NCBI GenBank assembly: GCA_965242905.1
Contig: CBDETM010000002.1
Span: 1,736,001-1,800,000 of the forward strand
DNA: 64,000 nucleotides
Direction of reading: 5' to 3'
DNA from: Bin5 sp965242905
Lineage (GTDB): Bacteria; Chloroflexota; Anaerolineae; Caldilineales; Caldilineaceae
Each line of letters starts with the position of its first letter. Position 1 is the stretch's first letter. The position numbers and the translations under genes were made by a program. This document shows positions 7,188 through 15,349 of this stretch, piece after piece. Under the pieces are notes generated by a model. The model saw only the letters and a program-made list of their open reading frames with translations. It ran no database searches and was not told where the DNA came from.

Positions 7188-9194
7188 TCATTTGGACCAC
7201 GGCCACTTGAAGCCTGGTCGGACTATTTTAGTTCCCAGAAACTCCCCTGTCTGCTCGCGCCAGAGAACGAAGGTATCGCCGACGCTGGACGTGTCATCGT
7301 AAAGGAAGTCGGGGATTTCCCCCTTTATGGATGTGCGCCCGAAGGCGTCGGCCTTCTCCCAGACGACTACAGTGTCAGTCTGTAAAGTCCACCCTTGTTC
7401 GCCATCAGCTACTTTCTTTCGGTAGTTTTCAGGCGCAAGGAGCGCTGCTAGCCGTCTGGCAGGTCGCTCGTATCGCCGATCGGCATACTGATTCCACGAA
7501 ACAGGTTGGCACCATTCAGGGAGCTGTCCCTCGACCTGTTGCTCCAGGATTTCGCAGATGATTTCGGAGGACATCGTCAGGATATCGCGTGGCTCTGGGG
7601 AGCTGTCCAGCTTGTCCATAACGGCACCCAAGTAGTGCCGGTAGAGATCGGTGGTCAGTCGGTTTCGGATGTCCTCTACGCTGGCGTGTAAACGGTCCGC
7701 CAAAGAGTGCTTGTGGGTAGGGATAGACGTGTTGGTGTAGATCATGAGGCAGCGTTTCACCACCTCGTCCTGAAACGATTGGGGCTCGGCGTTCATGGAG
7801 ATCACGAAGCATGGGTGCTCTTTGACTGGAGGTAGATTCTCATCCTTTACGATGTCCAGGCCGTGGTCGGTGAAACGCCTGCGGGTGATGTCGTCGAAGA
7901 CCACCGGGAAGCGGTTGTAGTTTTGCTGAAGACCTCGAAGGGTTCTACGGGTAAAGTTGTCCTTCTGTACGGTGCTGGGGTGGCCGAACATGCTGGTGAT
8001 TAACGTATCCACCAGGCTTGTCTTGCCGCAATTTGCTTTGCCATAGATGATAGCGAACAAGGGATAGTGGAATATATTTCCACCACCTACGACGGCGCGT
8101 GTACGAAGATCACAGATAAACGGCGAGATGTAGAGCCAAGACATGAAAGTGAAGTAGTCTCGCTGCAGTCTGTACACGTCTCCCACGAAGCCTTGCTCAT
8201 AGTTGTTGAAGTACTCGACTATGGCTTCGGAGCTTCTCTTCAGGTCCTCCCTTTCTGTCTTTAGCGGGATATGAACGCCGGACAGTGATACGTGTCTGGA
8301 CTCCTGGTGGATTGTAAGACTGGTGGGTTTGTACTCGTCGCTTTGCAACAGACTCTTTTGCCAGCGTAGTTTCTTGATTTCCGCCTTTACGGAGGGCTTT
8401 ATGACGAATCTGCCGTTTTCTCGGGAAACCTGGGGTGTCACAACGCGGTCAACTGGAACTGCGAGTTCCTCAACCTTTTGCACGACTTGGGGAAGTGTCA
8501 GTTCCTCTACAGGAGGAGCCTGAAACACTGTCGGGCCTGGGTCTTGCATAACAGGCGTATCTGTGAACGAAATCTCGGCCTCTATCAGTTCCAACGGCAC
8601 GTCGAGTTTGTCAGAGGCAGTCTCTTTAACGGCGTCGTACTCGCGAGAGTAGTGCTCCCACGCCTTGACATCATTGTCGAAGACGACCAACGTTTCAGGT
8701 TGTTTGCCGCCGAAGGCCCTCTCCGACAGATTGGCCGATCCCACTATCACTCTGCAACGCTCGCCTCCATCGGCCTCAAGGAGATAGAGCTTCGCATGGG
8801 CGATGTTGTCCTTTACAACGTAGAAACGAGCCCTGTCAGTTTGGATTCTCTCAAATATGACCTGTTGCCGTTCGTCATCCAACTGTAGTGCGCAGTCTCT
8901 CACCTGGTTGACCAGGAACTGTTGAAACGCGACAATTTCGGCGACCTTCCGCAGCCCCCCTTCGTACCCGAAAACACATTCGAAGTATTCGAAAGAATGT
9001 TTGTCCAGCATCTTCACGATCATCGGCGCGCTGGCTGAATAGGTGAGTACGCGCATCTTGTCGAATCCATCGAACAGGTTCCAATTGAATGGCTCGACTC
9101 CTTTGAACTGGGCCGAAACAACCTTGAGCCCCTGCTCTGCAGCAGAATGGGCGTCGCCGAAATCAAATCGGTTCTGGGTAGCATCATCTATCAT
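7188..9194 (-). CDS. Phospholipase-D-like nuclease fused to a P-loop ATPase
   Basis: 668 residues on the minus strand, starting at 9194. Residues about 45-180 form a PLD-superfamily module: H133-A-K135 in AHAKLYLLE, then VGSANLSERAFGG (G152 to N155). Only one HxK(x)4...GSxN half-site is visible, so activity probably needs a dimer. After a Pro/Val-rich linker, residues about 345-560 hold an ATPase core with Walker A GKANCGKT (385-392), a Walker-B-like FPVVFDD near 425, and an arginine-rich segment DEVVKRCLMIY, reminiscent of SF3/AAA+ helicase-type ATPases. The C terminus is basic and ends GFKWPWSK. Position beside restriction genes suggests DNA defence; the pairing in one chain is uncommon. 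Function inferred only. Confidence 0.7.
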   Translation of the reverse strand: MIDDATQNRFDFGDAHSAAEQGLKVVSAQFKGVEPFNWNLFDGFDKMRVLTYSASAPMIVKMLDKHSFEYFECVFGYEGGLRKVAEIVAFQQFLVNQVRDCALQLDDERQQVIFERIQTDRARFYVVKDNIAHAKLYLLEADGGERCRVIVGSANLSERAFGGKQPETLVVFDNDVKAWEHYSREYDAVKETASDKLDVPLELIEAEISFTDTPVMQDPGPTVFQAPPVEELTLPQVVQKVEELAVPVDRVVTPQVSRENGRFVIKPSVKAEIKKLRWQKSLLQSDEYKPTSLTIHQESRHVSLSGVHIPLKTEREDLKRSSEAIVEYFNNYEQGFVGDVYRLQRDYFTFMSWLYISPFICDLRTRAVVGGGNIFHYPLFAIIYGKANCGKTSLVDTLITSMFGHPSTVQKDNFTRRTLRGLQQNYNRFPVVFDDITRRRFTDHGLDIVKDENLPPVKEHPCFVISMNAEPQSFQDEVVKRCLMIYTNTSIPTHKHSLADRLHASVEDIRNRLTTDLYRHYLGAVMDKLDSSPEPRDILTMSSEIICEILEQQVEGQLPEWCQPVSWNQYADRRYERPARRLAALLAPENYRKKVADGEQGWTLQTDTVVVWEKADAFGRTSIKGEIPDFLYDDTSSVGDTFVLWREQTGEFLGTKIVRPGFKWPWSK

Positions 9195-9535
9195 TGGGAA
9201 ACACCTTCAATCTGAGTGAACAGCAAGACCTGCACAATGCATGGCAAGTTCCGGACGTCAGTGGAGGAATCCATCCTAGGGCCACGCTCTCTCCTCAAGT
9301 TAACCTTATCCCCACCCAAGGCTGCATCATATTAAAGCAATATCATAGGCATAACAACCCTATTGGAGTATACTTGCTCCGAGTGTATTTCGTATGTGAA
9401 AGACCCTGTCCCAATCAACCCCCACTGATGTCCCAATAGCTTGACCCTTAGAGTTGGGCTCAGAAGCTCTACCCCCCCCGACATTAGGTATTTCTCATAT
9501 CTCAATCGCGAGACACGCTGAAGTGTTGTGCCCTG

Positions 9536-10444
9536 GTGAACTCTTCGAGAACCTCGGTGGACAGAGATTCAGTTCTTGAGATATTCAGAACGCTTAATTT
9601 GTGGAGAAAGGACGGGGCGAGGGCGCCGCACAAGCCCCTGCTGGTCATCCTTGCCATCGGAGAATTGCTGCGGGGTAAGGGACGCCTGCTGCCATACTCC
9701 GAGATGGACACCAAGCTCGGAAAGCTCTTGGGTGAGTACGGCCCCAGGCGAACGCGCCATGGCACGCAGTTCCCATTTTGGCGGCTTCAGACCGACGGGA
9801 TCTGGGAAGTTTCCGATGCCGAGAATGTCCGACTAACGAAGAGTGGGGACGCATGGAAGACTGATTTGATCGAATTCAATGTACATGGAGGGTTTACCGA
9901 GGAAATCGCTAGCCGGCTTCAGGCGGACTCCCGTCTCGCTATTGAAATAGTTCAGGAACTGTTGGAAGGGCACTTCCCAGATACGTGGCATGAAGACATT
10001 TTGCAGAGTGCGGGGATTCAGTTGACTGCCAGAAGTGTCATTCGCCAGAGGCGCGATCCGAAATTCCGGGCAAATATCTTGAAAGCCTACGAGTATCGCT
10101 GTGCCGTATGCGGCTTTGACGTAAGACTGGGGCAACAGCCCGTCGCTTTGGAGGCTGCACACATTAAATGGCACCAGGCCGGAGGCCCTGACGTGGAAGT
10201 AAACGGATTGGCCCTCTGTTCGCTTCACCATAAGCTGTTCGACCGGGGCGCCTTTACACTGTCCAACGAATTGGAGATTCTCGTGTCCGACGACGCTCAC
10301 GGTACCGCGGGTTTTCATGAGTGGTTGATGCGTTTCCACGGTGAGAAGCTCAACTTCCCGCAGCGGCAGATCTATTATCCCAACGAAGATTACACAAGTT
10401 GGCACGTCAGAGAGGTGTTTCAAGGGGAGTATCGGGAACTGTAG
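9536..10444 (+). CDS. HNH endonuclease of the phosphorothioated-DNA-binding (SBD-HNH, ScoMcrA-like) type
   Basis: 302 residues from a GTG at 9536 (GTG 9557 is a possible alternative; neither has a strong ribosome site). The N-terminal domain carries APHKPLLVILAIGELL, LLGEYGPRRTRHGTQFPFWR and LQTDGIWEV, the pattern of sulfur-binding domains that recognise phosphorothioate-modified DNA. The C-terminal domain is HNH: CAVCGFDV, LEAAHIKWHQAGGPDVE, NGLALCSLHHKLFDRGAFTL, with CxxC and the H...N...H set intact. It would act as a modification-dependent (type IV) restriction enzyme. The next gene begins 13 bp after its stop and encodes a DUF3883 protein, so the two are likely co-translated. Confidence 0.85.
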   Translation: MNSSRTSVDRDSVLEIFRTLNLWRKDGARAPHKPLLVILAIGELLRGKGRLLPYSEMDTKLGKLLGEYGPRRTRHGTQFPFWRLQTDGIWEVSDAENVRLTKSGDAWKTDLIEFNVHGGFTEEIASRLQADSRLAIEIVQELLEGHFPDTWHEDILQSAGIQLTARSVIRQRRDPKFRANILKAYEYRCAVCGFDVRLGQQPVALEAAHIKWHQAGGPDVEVNGLALCSLHHKLFDRGAFTLSNELEILVSDDAHGTAGFHEWLMRFHGEKLNFPQRQIYYPNEDYTSWHVREVFQGEYREL

Positions 10445-10457
10445 GACTTCATCTATT

Positions 10458-11315
10458 ATGGCGAAGACTTGGTCTGACAGTGAAAATGATGCGATCGTGA
10501 GAGATTACTTTGCCATGCTTGAGCTTGAGCAAAAGGGACAGCCATTTAGCAAGGCCGAGCACAGACGCGCACTAATGGAGACTACCGGGCGGTCTCATGG
10601 ATCGATCGAGTTCAAACACTGTAACATCAGTGCGGTCATGGAAGTTCTCGGTCTTCCCCGCATTGAGGGCTACAGGCCGCGAGGGAACTTTCAGAGAGCT
10701 CTGTTTGAGATCGTTGAAGCTCATGTCAACGACAAGCCTGACCTCTATAAGCTACTGACCGGCGAAGTGGGAACGCTAAAGGATAGTTCTGCGGAGTATA
10801 GGGCCGGTGAGGCAATTGCCGTCGACGAAGCGCCTCCGCAACGAGGGGACCAGGAGCAGGGCATTTCTGAGGAAATCGAACGCATTATTCGCAGGTTCGA
10901 AAACCCAGCCGAGAGGGACGCGCGGAACAGGAATCTTGGAAAGGCGGGTGAATCGCTCGTTTACAAACACGAGAGGCGCCGTCTCCAATCACTAGGGCGT
11001 AAGGATCTGTCCGAAAGTGTCCGCTGGGTAGCAAGGGATGACGGCGATGGCTTCGGATTCGACATTCTTTCCTTCAACGGGAAGGGGGATAAGGCGGAAC
11101 AAGAACTCTGGTTGGAGGTGAAGACGACTAACGGCTCTGCGACGACCCCCTTCTACATCACTAGGAACGAGTTGCAGGTCTCTACGGAACGGCCTGATGT
11201 TTTTCGGATTTTCAGGCTATATGACTTTCGGATGCGGGCAAGTGCTTACTGCCTGACGCCACCGTTGGAGAAACACGTCTCACTGACCCCGTCTATCTTT
11301 AGAGCCTCCTTCTAG
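10458..11315 (+). CDS. DUF3883-domain protein with an N-terminal 'EFKHxNISAV' domain
   Basis: 285 residues from ATG 10458; the frame stays open upstream into the preceding gene but this start fits the 13-bp spacing. The N-terminal 100 residues (WSDSENDAIVRDYFAMLE, GSIEFKHCNISAVMEVLGLP) form a domain often fused to restriction-related nucleases. The C-terminal 150 residues are DUF3883: NLGKAGESLVYKHERRRL, DGFGFDILSF, then ELWLEVKTTNGS and PFYITRNELQ. The D...E-V-K arrangement matches the restriction-endonuclease (PD-(D/E)XK) fold predicted for that family. It is probably a nuclease or DNA-binding partner of the SBD-HNH enzyme. Substrate unknown. Confidence 0.8.
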   Translation: MAKTWSDSENDAIVRDYFAMLELEQKGQPFSKAEHRRALMETTGRSHGSIEFKHCNISAVMEVLGLPRIEGYRPRGNFQRALFEIVEAHVNDKPDLYKLLTGEVGTLKDSSAEYRAGEAIAVDEAPPQRGDQEQGISEEIERIIRRFENPAERDARNRNLGKAGESLVYKHERRRLQSLGRKDLSESVRWVARDDGDGFGFDILSFNGKGDKAEQELWLEVKTTNGSATTPFYITRNELQVSTERPDVFRIFRLYDFRMRASAYCLTPPLEKHVSLTPSIFRASF

Positions 11316-11771
11316 AAGTCGGCAGTGTCCAAAGGTTCTGCACAAACCACATCGATAAAATTGGCTTGCCTGTGCTTGCATTTGCTAACGAAGACGCTGG
11401 GCCCGTCATCTGAATTGCTGCAGATTCCAGAACCCTATGAGTTTAGCACGAAACCCGTATTTGCTCAATAAGTGGATGATGAACTTGCCGCCTTCACATG
11501 CAACCCAGTACGCGAATGCCACCTTATGTCGCCGCCGATTTTTTGATCATCGTGCTGCCCCTCCACAGGCTTGGTGACTTGCTCCATTATACACCTTAGC
11601 TTGTGGTCCAGTTTTTGGGGCCAAGCTCAATGCTCGCTGTGGCAACATCCACCCTAACATGTTTAACTGGATGCACAAAACTTACACAAATTGACCTTTG
11701 ACGGTGCTAATCTCACATAACTCGTGGCCCGTACTTTGGCCCGCTACATCCAGAAAAACCAATTGGCACTC
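11316..11771. other. Intergenic region with dispersed repeat copy E
   Basis: About 455 bp between convergent genes. Apart from repeat copy E, no coding or structural signal was seen. A stretch near 11323-11350 (GTGTCCAAAGG...AAACCAC) might be a decayed left end of that repeat. Confidence 0.5.
11530..11628 (+). repeat. MITE-like dispersed repeat, copy E
   Basis: Core GCTGCCCCTCCACAGGCTTG followed by GTGACTTGCTCCATTATACA is almost identical to copy A. The right terminal repeat GTGGTCCAGTTTTTGGGGCC at 11603-11622 is identical to that of copy B. This copy is about 6.5 kb from the others, at the 3' end of the DUF3883 gene, which argues for dispersal rather than local duplication. Confidence 0.7.
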
Positions 11772-12941
11772 TTACTGTTCAACGCCAACAGTCGCCGCAG
11801 GCCATCCAATCTCAAGCGAGGCCCTGAGCATCCCATCCTTTAGTATTTTGATAGTGTCTGGGTCCAAATTCCCCGATTTGCGGCGAGCTTTCCACTCTGC
11901 GACTCCATCGTAGGTGCAGTGGCGCAAGTAGTTCAGGACCCCTTCACTGCCACTCAGTTGACTCCAATGAGGATGCTGAATGTTTACGATTATCAATACT
12001 CGCGACTCCTTAGTTGCCTCTACGACAACATAAGGGTCGTTTGGTGACGAGTCGTTCAATAGATAGCCAAGTATCTCAATGGGCACGTCATGTAGCTTTG
12101 CGCTGAATGCTGGTGCACTGTTGTTTGCTGCAATTATCAGGGGCTGTAACGCATTACTCACAGCATACGGTGGAGGCACTTCCTCAATTGATATCAAATC
12201 CCCCAGTTCCGGCGAACTTAGCTCAACCTCAAGGTCGTCAATTGCTGTTTGAACTTCCAAATCCGTCGGGCCGCCTTCAGTGTCACCTTTCTTACGATAG
12301 TTCTTAGCTATTTCCATATAGTCGGCGCACTCTTTCTCTAGCTGTTTCTCGACTTCCTCTTGTTCGTCTCCGTACCACAGGATATCATCTTTGGTATGGC
12401 TGACTTCAAAGTCATCTAGATGAATCTCACCCACTAACCTTTGATTTATAAGGTTATTCACACCTTGAAATCCGTATATTTTTTCTGGTCTCCAGCTCTC
12501 CGGCCATCCCCGAACGACTCTGTCCGCGTTTAGAATGGAAAAACCTGCTTTTCCCCTGCTACCTTTACTCAAAACTCCCACCCATCCCTTAACTGACTTG
12601 CTATTTATGGTAAACTGAAAATCTTTCCTATACGGACTTCCATCTACAGCTTCAAGAAATGGAAAGTCGTTGTCGCTCCACTGCAGCTCACTGCCTTGCC
12701 ACTCAATTGCAACCGAGTCTTGTCGCAAGTCCTGACGATAGATTGATCGAAGATAGTCTTTGATCTTGCCGATAGTGCGACCGCGAAAAACCTGATTGTG
12801 TTCCCTAATCTCTATAACCGTGAAATGCTCAGTTTTGCACTTTCCATCCACACTATAATGATACAAGTTGTTATCGCTGACCTGCCCCCCAAGAACTGGT
12901 CCAGGTAATATGTTAGTATTGGGCCAAAGAAAGGGGGAATT

Positions 12942-13220
12942 ATGGCTAAGAGGAGACATACGCCAGAGCAGATAATCAAAAAGCTCAGAGAGGCTGAGGT
13001 GGCGATAGCCGAGGGCGGCACAGTGGCACAGGCTGCCCGTCGGATAGGCGTGACCGAGCAGACCTTCTATCGGTGGCGCAGCGAGTACGGGGGTCTCAGG
13101 ATCGACCAGGCCAGACGTCTGAAGCGTCTGGAGTTGGAGAACAGCCGCCTGAAGAGAGCGGTGGCGGACCTGACGCTGGACAACCAGATACTGAGGGAGG
13201 CGTCTGAGGGAAACTTCTGA
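12942..13220 (+). CDS. IS3-family transposase OrfA (IS407 group)
   Basis: 92 residues; the ATG at 12942 follows AAGGGGG. An N-terminal helix-turn-helix (RRHTPEQIIKKLREAEVAIA, VAQAARRIGVTEQTFYRWRS) binds the element ends. A leucine-zipper-like helix (LKRLELENSRLKRAVADL) supports multimerisation. The end EASEGNF reads through a GGGAAAC heptamer just before the stop, where ribosomes can shift -1 into OrfB to give the OrfAB transposase. Confidence 0.93.
   Translation: MAKRRHTPEQIIKKLREAEVAIAEGGTVAQAARRIGVTEQTFYRWRSEYGGLRIDQARRLKRLELENSRLKRAVADLTLDNQILREASEGNF
13208..13214 (+). promoter_or_regulatory. Programmed -1 frameshift heptamer (G GGA AAC)
   Basis: In the orfA frame the bases read G|GGA|AAC, a canonical X XXY YYZ slippery site. 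The orfA stop TGA is 4 bases further on (13218-13220). The orfB frame is closed by TGA at 13205-13207 and open from 13208, so the only window for a -1 shift coincides with this heptamer. The position is directly visible; use of the site is inferred from IS3-family behaviour. Confidence 0.75.
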
Positions 13221-13252
13221 GTCCTTCACGTCGTCGCCAGTGCGTTGACCAC

Positions 13253-14077
13253 GTGAAGGAGCTCTTTGGGGTCTCGGAGCGACGCGCCTGCAGGGTGCTG
13301 GGTCATCCTCGCTCCACACAGCGATACAAGCCAAGCCCCGCGGACGATGAGAAGGCGCTGACCGAGGAGATTGTGGAGCTGGCTGGTCAGTTCGGCAGGT
13401 ACGGCTACCGCAGGATCACCGCCCTTCTGCGGCATCGTGGCTGGCATGTGAACCACAAGCGTGTCGAGCGGATATGGCGACGTGAAGGGCTGAAGGTGCC
13501 GGCGAAGCAGCCGAAGAGAGGGCGTCTGTGGTTCAATGACGGTTCGTGTGTGCGTCTGCGGCCTGCGTGGAAGGACCATGTGTGGGCCTACGACTTCGTG
13601 TATCTGAGGCTCCATGACGGCACAGGAGTGCGGTTGTTGACCGTCATCGACGAATACAGCAGGGAGTGTCTGGCGATCCGGGCTGCGCGCAGCATACGGT
13701 CTGCCAATGTGATAGAGGAGCTGGCCGAATTGATGGTGACGCGAGGCGTGCCCGACCACATTCGATCGGACAACGGGCCGGAGTTTACGGCCCGGGCTGT
13801 GCGCGAGTGGCTTGGGCGAGTGGGAGCCAGGACGCTCTACATCGAGCCTGGGTCGCCGTGGGAGAACGGCTACATCGAGAGTTTCAACGGCAAGTTGAGG
13901 GACGAGTTGCTGGACAGAGAGGTCTTCTATACCTTGCTGGAGGTGCGTGTGCTGGCGGAGCGCTACAGGCGGACTTACAACCGGATCAGACCCCACAGCT
14001 CTCTGGGCTACCGGCCGCCGGCGCCCGAGGCCCTCGTGCCTGCCGACCCTGTCCCCGTGCCTGTCGGACTAACATAA
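13253..14077 (+). CDS. IS3-family transposase OrfB (DDE integrase domain)
   Basis: 274 residues from GTG 13253; the frame is open from 13208, consistent with synthesis as an OrfAB fusion by -1 frameshifting. The N-terminal helical HTH_21-type region (YGYRRITALLRHRGWHVNHK) precedes the rve-type catalytic core: the first Asp in WAYDFVYLRLHDG, the second in IRSDNGPEFTA, and Glu in PWENGYIESFNGKLRDELL. The C terminus RTYNRIRPHSSLGYRPPAPE is typical of the IS407 group. All catalytic residues are present. Confidence 0.93.
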   Translation: MKELFGVSERRACRVLGHPRSTQRYKPSPADDEKALTEEIVELAGQFGRYGYRRITALLRHRGWHVNHKRVERIWRREGLKVPAKQPKRGRLWFNDGSCVRLRPAWKDHVWAYDFVYLRLHDGTGVRLLTVIDEYSRECLAIRAARSIRSANVIEELAELMVTRGVPDHIRSDNGPEFTARAVREWLGRVGARTLYIEPGSPWENGYIESFNGKLRDELLDREVFYTLLEVRVLAERYRRTYNRIRPHSSLGYRPPAPEALVPADPVPVPVGLT

Positions 14078-14554
14078 CGGGTGGTACAAACGTCGGGGGC
14101 AGGTCATCGCCATTTGCGATTTTGTCAACGTCCACAGATACGAAATGTTCTTCCTCCTCGCCAAGTTTCTTTGTGCGAACAGTCCATTTGTTGCCAATCC
14201 AGCAGGACGCAGTCTTCATTCCCATACCGTATTTGGAGCGGCCCGAAGTGTTCTTGGGGGGAAAGCCTACTCTGAGGGCGTTAACTAACTCGTCGTAGGA
14301 CATACCCATGGCGTTATCTGACACGCGCAGAAAACCGCCATTAGCCGAGTTATAGGCGATTCCGACAGTTAGCCTATCTTGGGAATTGGTCAGCGCCTTA
14401 TCTAGTTCATCTCGATTATCGAAGTATGATTGTGTCGAGTTGTCAACTAACTCTGCAATGGCATGCCAGGGTGTGTATGACAGACGCTTGTACGACTGAA
14501 TCACTTGGAGACCGAGCTGTAATTGAATCGGTGACATTGACATGGGAAATGCTC

Positions 14555-15346
14555 CTAAATGGAGTTTTGGACTCTTTTGAACGAAAACTGACCATCGGCG
14601 TCTTTCAGAATGAGGTATTCTTGATTTGTTGTTAGAGGATTCCTCTCCGACGGGATAAGCCAGACCTTATCTTGTATGTCTAGTCGTGCCCAACTGGTTA
14701 ATCCGCCATCCAAACGGATCGAGAGCTTATCACCGCTGGCAGTCCCTAAGCCAGCAGGAGAATCTATATGCAGCAGTCGTGGCATCGCGTAATCAAGTCG
14801 ACAGCAAGTCACCAAACTTGCATCGTTTCTTGATGGGTAGTCCCCATTGATCCTCAAAATATGTCGATTTCTGTCAGAACGGAAGACCTCAACAACTGCA
14901 ACTAAGCCTTCAAGCCTACGTATGGGTTCTATCCAATCTGGTACACTCCGGTTCACAATTACCAACACACGGGGTTGCGCGCCCTTGATCATGTCTGAAA
15001 GGGCAGAGTAGTCCAAAGCATCGCCGTTTTCAACCATGTAATCGCAGTGTTCCTGACCGTACTTACCTCGTGTAAACACCTCCACTTGGGGAATAACGTG
15101 GCCATAGAGTGAATGGTGCGCCATTTCTACTTCCACAACCCACCAAAAGCGGTAGTCGCGATCAACAAGCGCAAAGTCTGGAATCTTGCGTCCTTCTTCC
15201 GATTCGACAGGAGTTTGGAAGGGAACTGCGTGATAGTCGGGGAATAGCGAGGAAGCTCTCCCCTTGACCAAGTCCTCGAAGTCTGACTCGAGCTGGCCTT
15301 CGGACGAGACAGGCTCGTACCATTCGTAATCAGCTAAGAGCCTCAT
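14555..15346 (-). CDS. Predicted PD-(D/E)XK-like nuclease subunit of a restriction operon
   Basis: 263 residues. The helicase stop is 3 bp upstream and the GHKL ATPase start 11 bp downstream, so this is an internal operon gene. A Glu-rich helix (SEGQLESDFEDLVKG) is followed by RKIPDFALVDRDYRFWWVVE then VEMAHHS. P56-D57 and E72-V-E74 fit the PD...(D/E)xK core with Glu in the Lys position, a known variant. TRGKYGQEHCDYM may form the next helix. The C-terminal 100 residues are beta-rich and unassigned. By context it is the cleavage component. No direct family recognised, so the nuclease call is an inference from motif and position. Confidence 0.6.
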   Translation of the reverse strand: MRLLADYEWYEPVSSEGQLESDFEDLVKGRASSLFPDYHAVPFQTPVESEEGRKIPDFALVDRDYRFWWVVEVEMAHHSLYGHVIPQVEVFTRGKYGQEHCDYMVENGDALDYSALSDMIKGAQPRVLVIVNRSVPDWIEPIRRLEGLVAVVEVFRSDRNRHILRINGDYPSRNDASLVTCCRLDYAMPRLLHIDSPAGLGTASGDKLSIRLDGGLTSWARLDIQDKVWLIPSERNPLTTNQEYLILKDADGQFSFKRVQNSI

Positions 15347-15349
15347 TTT

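Larger units (their letters stand above)
12878..14106 (+). mobile_element. Complete IS3-family element, IS407 group (1229 bp)
   Basis: Both ends begin TGACCTGCCCCC (12878-12889, and 14106-14095 on the minus strand). The element is flanked by a perfect 4-bp direct repeat, TCGC, at 12874-12877 and 14107-14110, the target-duplication length usual for the IS407 group. Inside are orfA and orfB in the -1 arrangement with a slippery heptamer. The element lies antisense to the interrupted ATPase gene and looks intact, so it may still be mobile. Confidence 0.93.
11772..14543 (-). pseudogene. MORC/MutL-like GHKL ATPase of a restriction operon, interrupted by an insertion sequence
   Basis: The N-terminal part (14543-14111) has all GHKL motifs: ELVDN (31-35), DNAMGM (76-81) and SKYGMGMKTAS (103-113), in the MORC/HATPase_c_3 style. 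The C-terminal part (12877-11772) is unassigned and rich in Asp/Glu. An IS407-group element splits codon 145. Removing 12878-14106 and one TCGC target copy leaves 433 + 1106 = 1539 nt, an exact 512-codon frame reading KIANGDNNLYHYSVDG across the join. As it stands the gene encodes a 185-residue truncated product that keeps the ATP-binding motifs. It is the last gene of the methyltransferase-helicase-nuclease operon, 11 bp after the preceding stop. Inactivation looks recent because both halves are otherwise intact. Confidence 0.88.

Noticed and set aside
9194..9439. Plus-strand frame of 81 codons divergent from the PLD/ATPase gene
   Set aside because: It overlaps that gene's start, has no ribosome site and shows no protein-like pattern.
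11772..13334. Single 520-residue protein starting inside the insertion sequence
   Set aside because: The first 152 residues are antisense transposase sequence; only the part beyond 12877 belongs to the interrupted ATPase gene.
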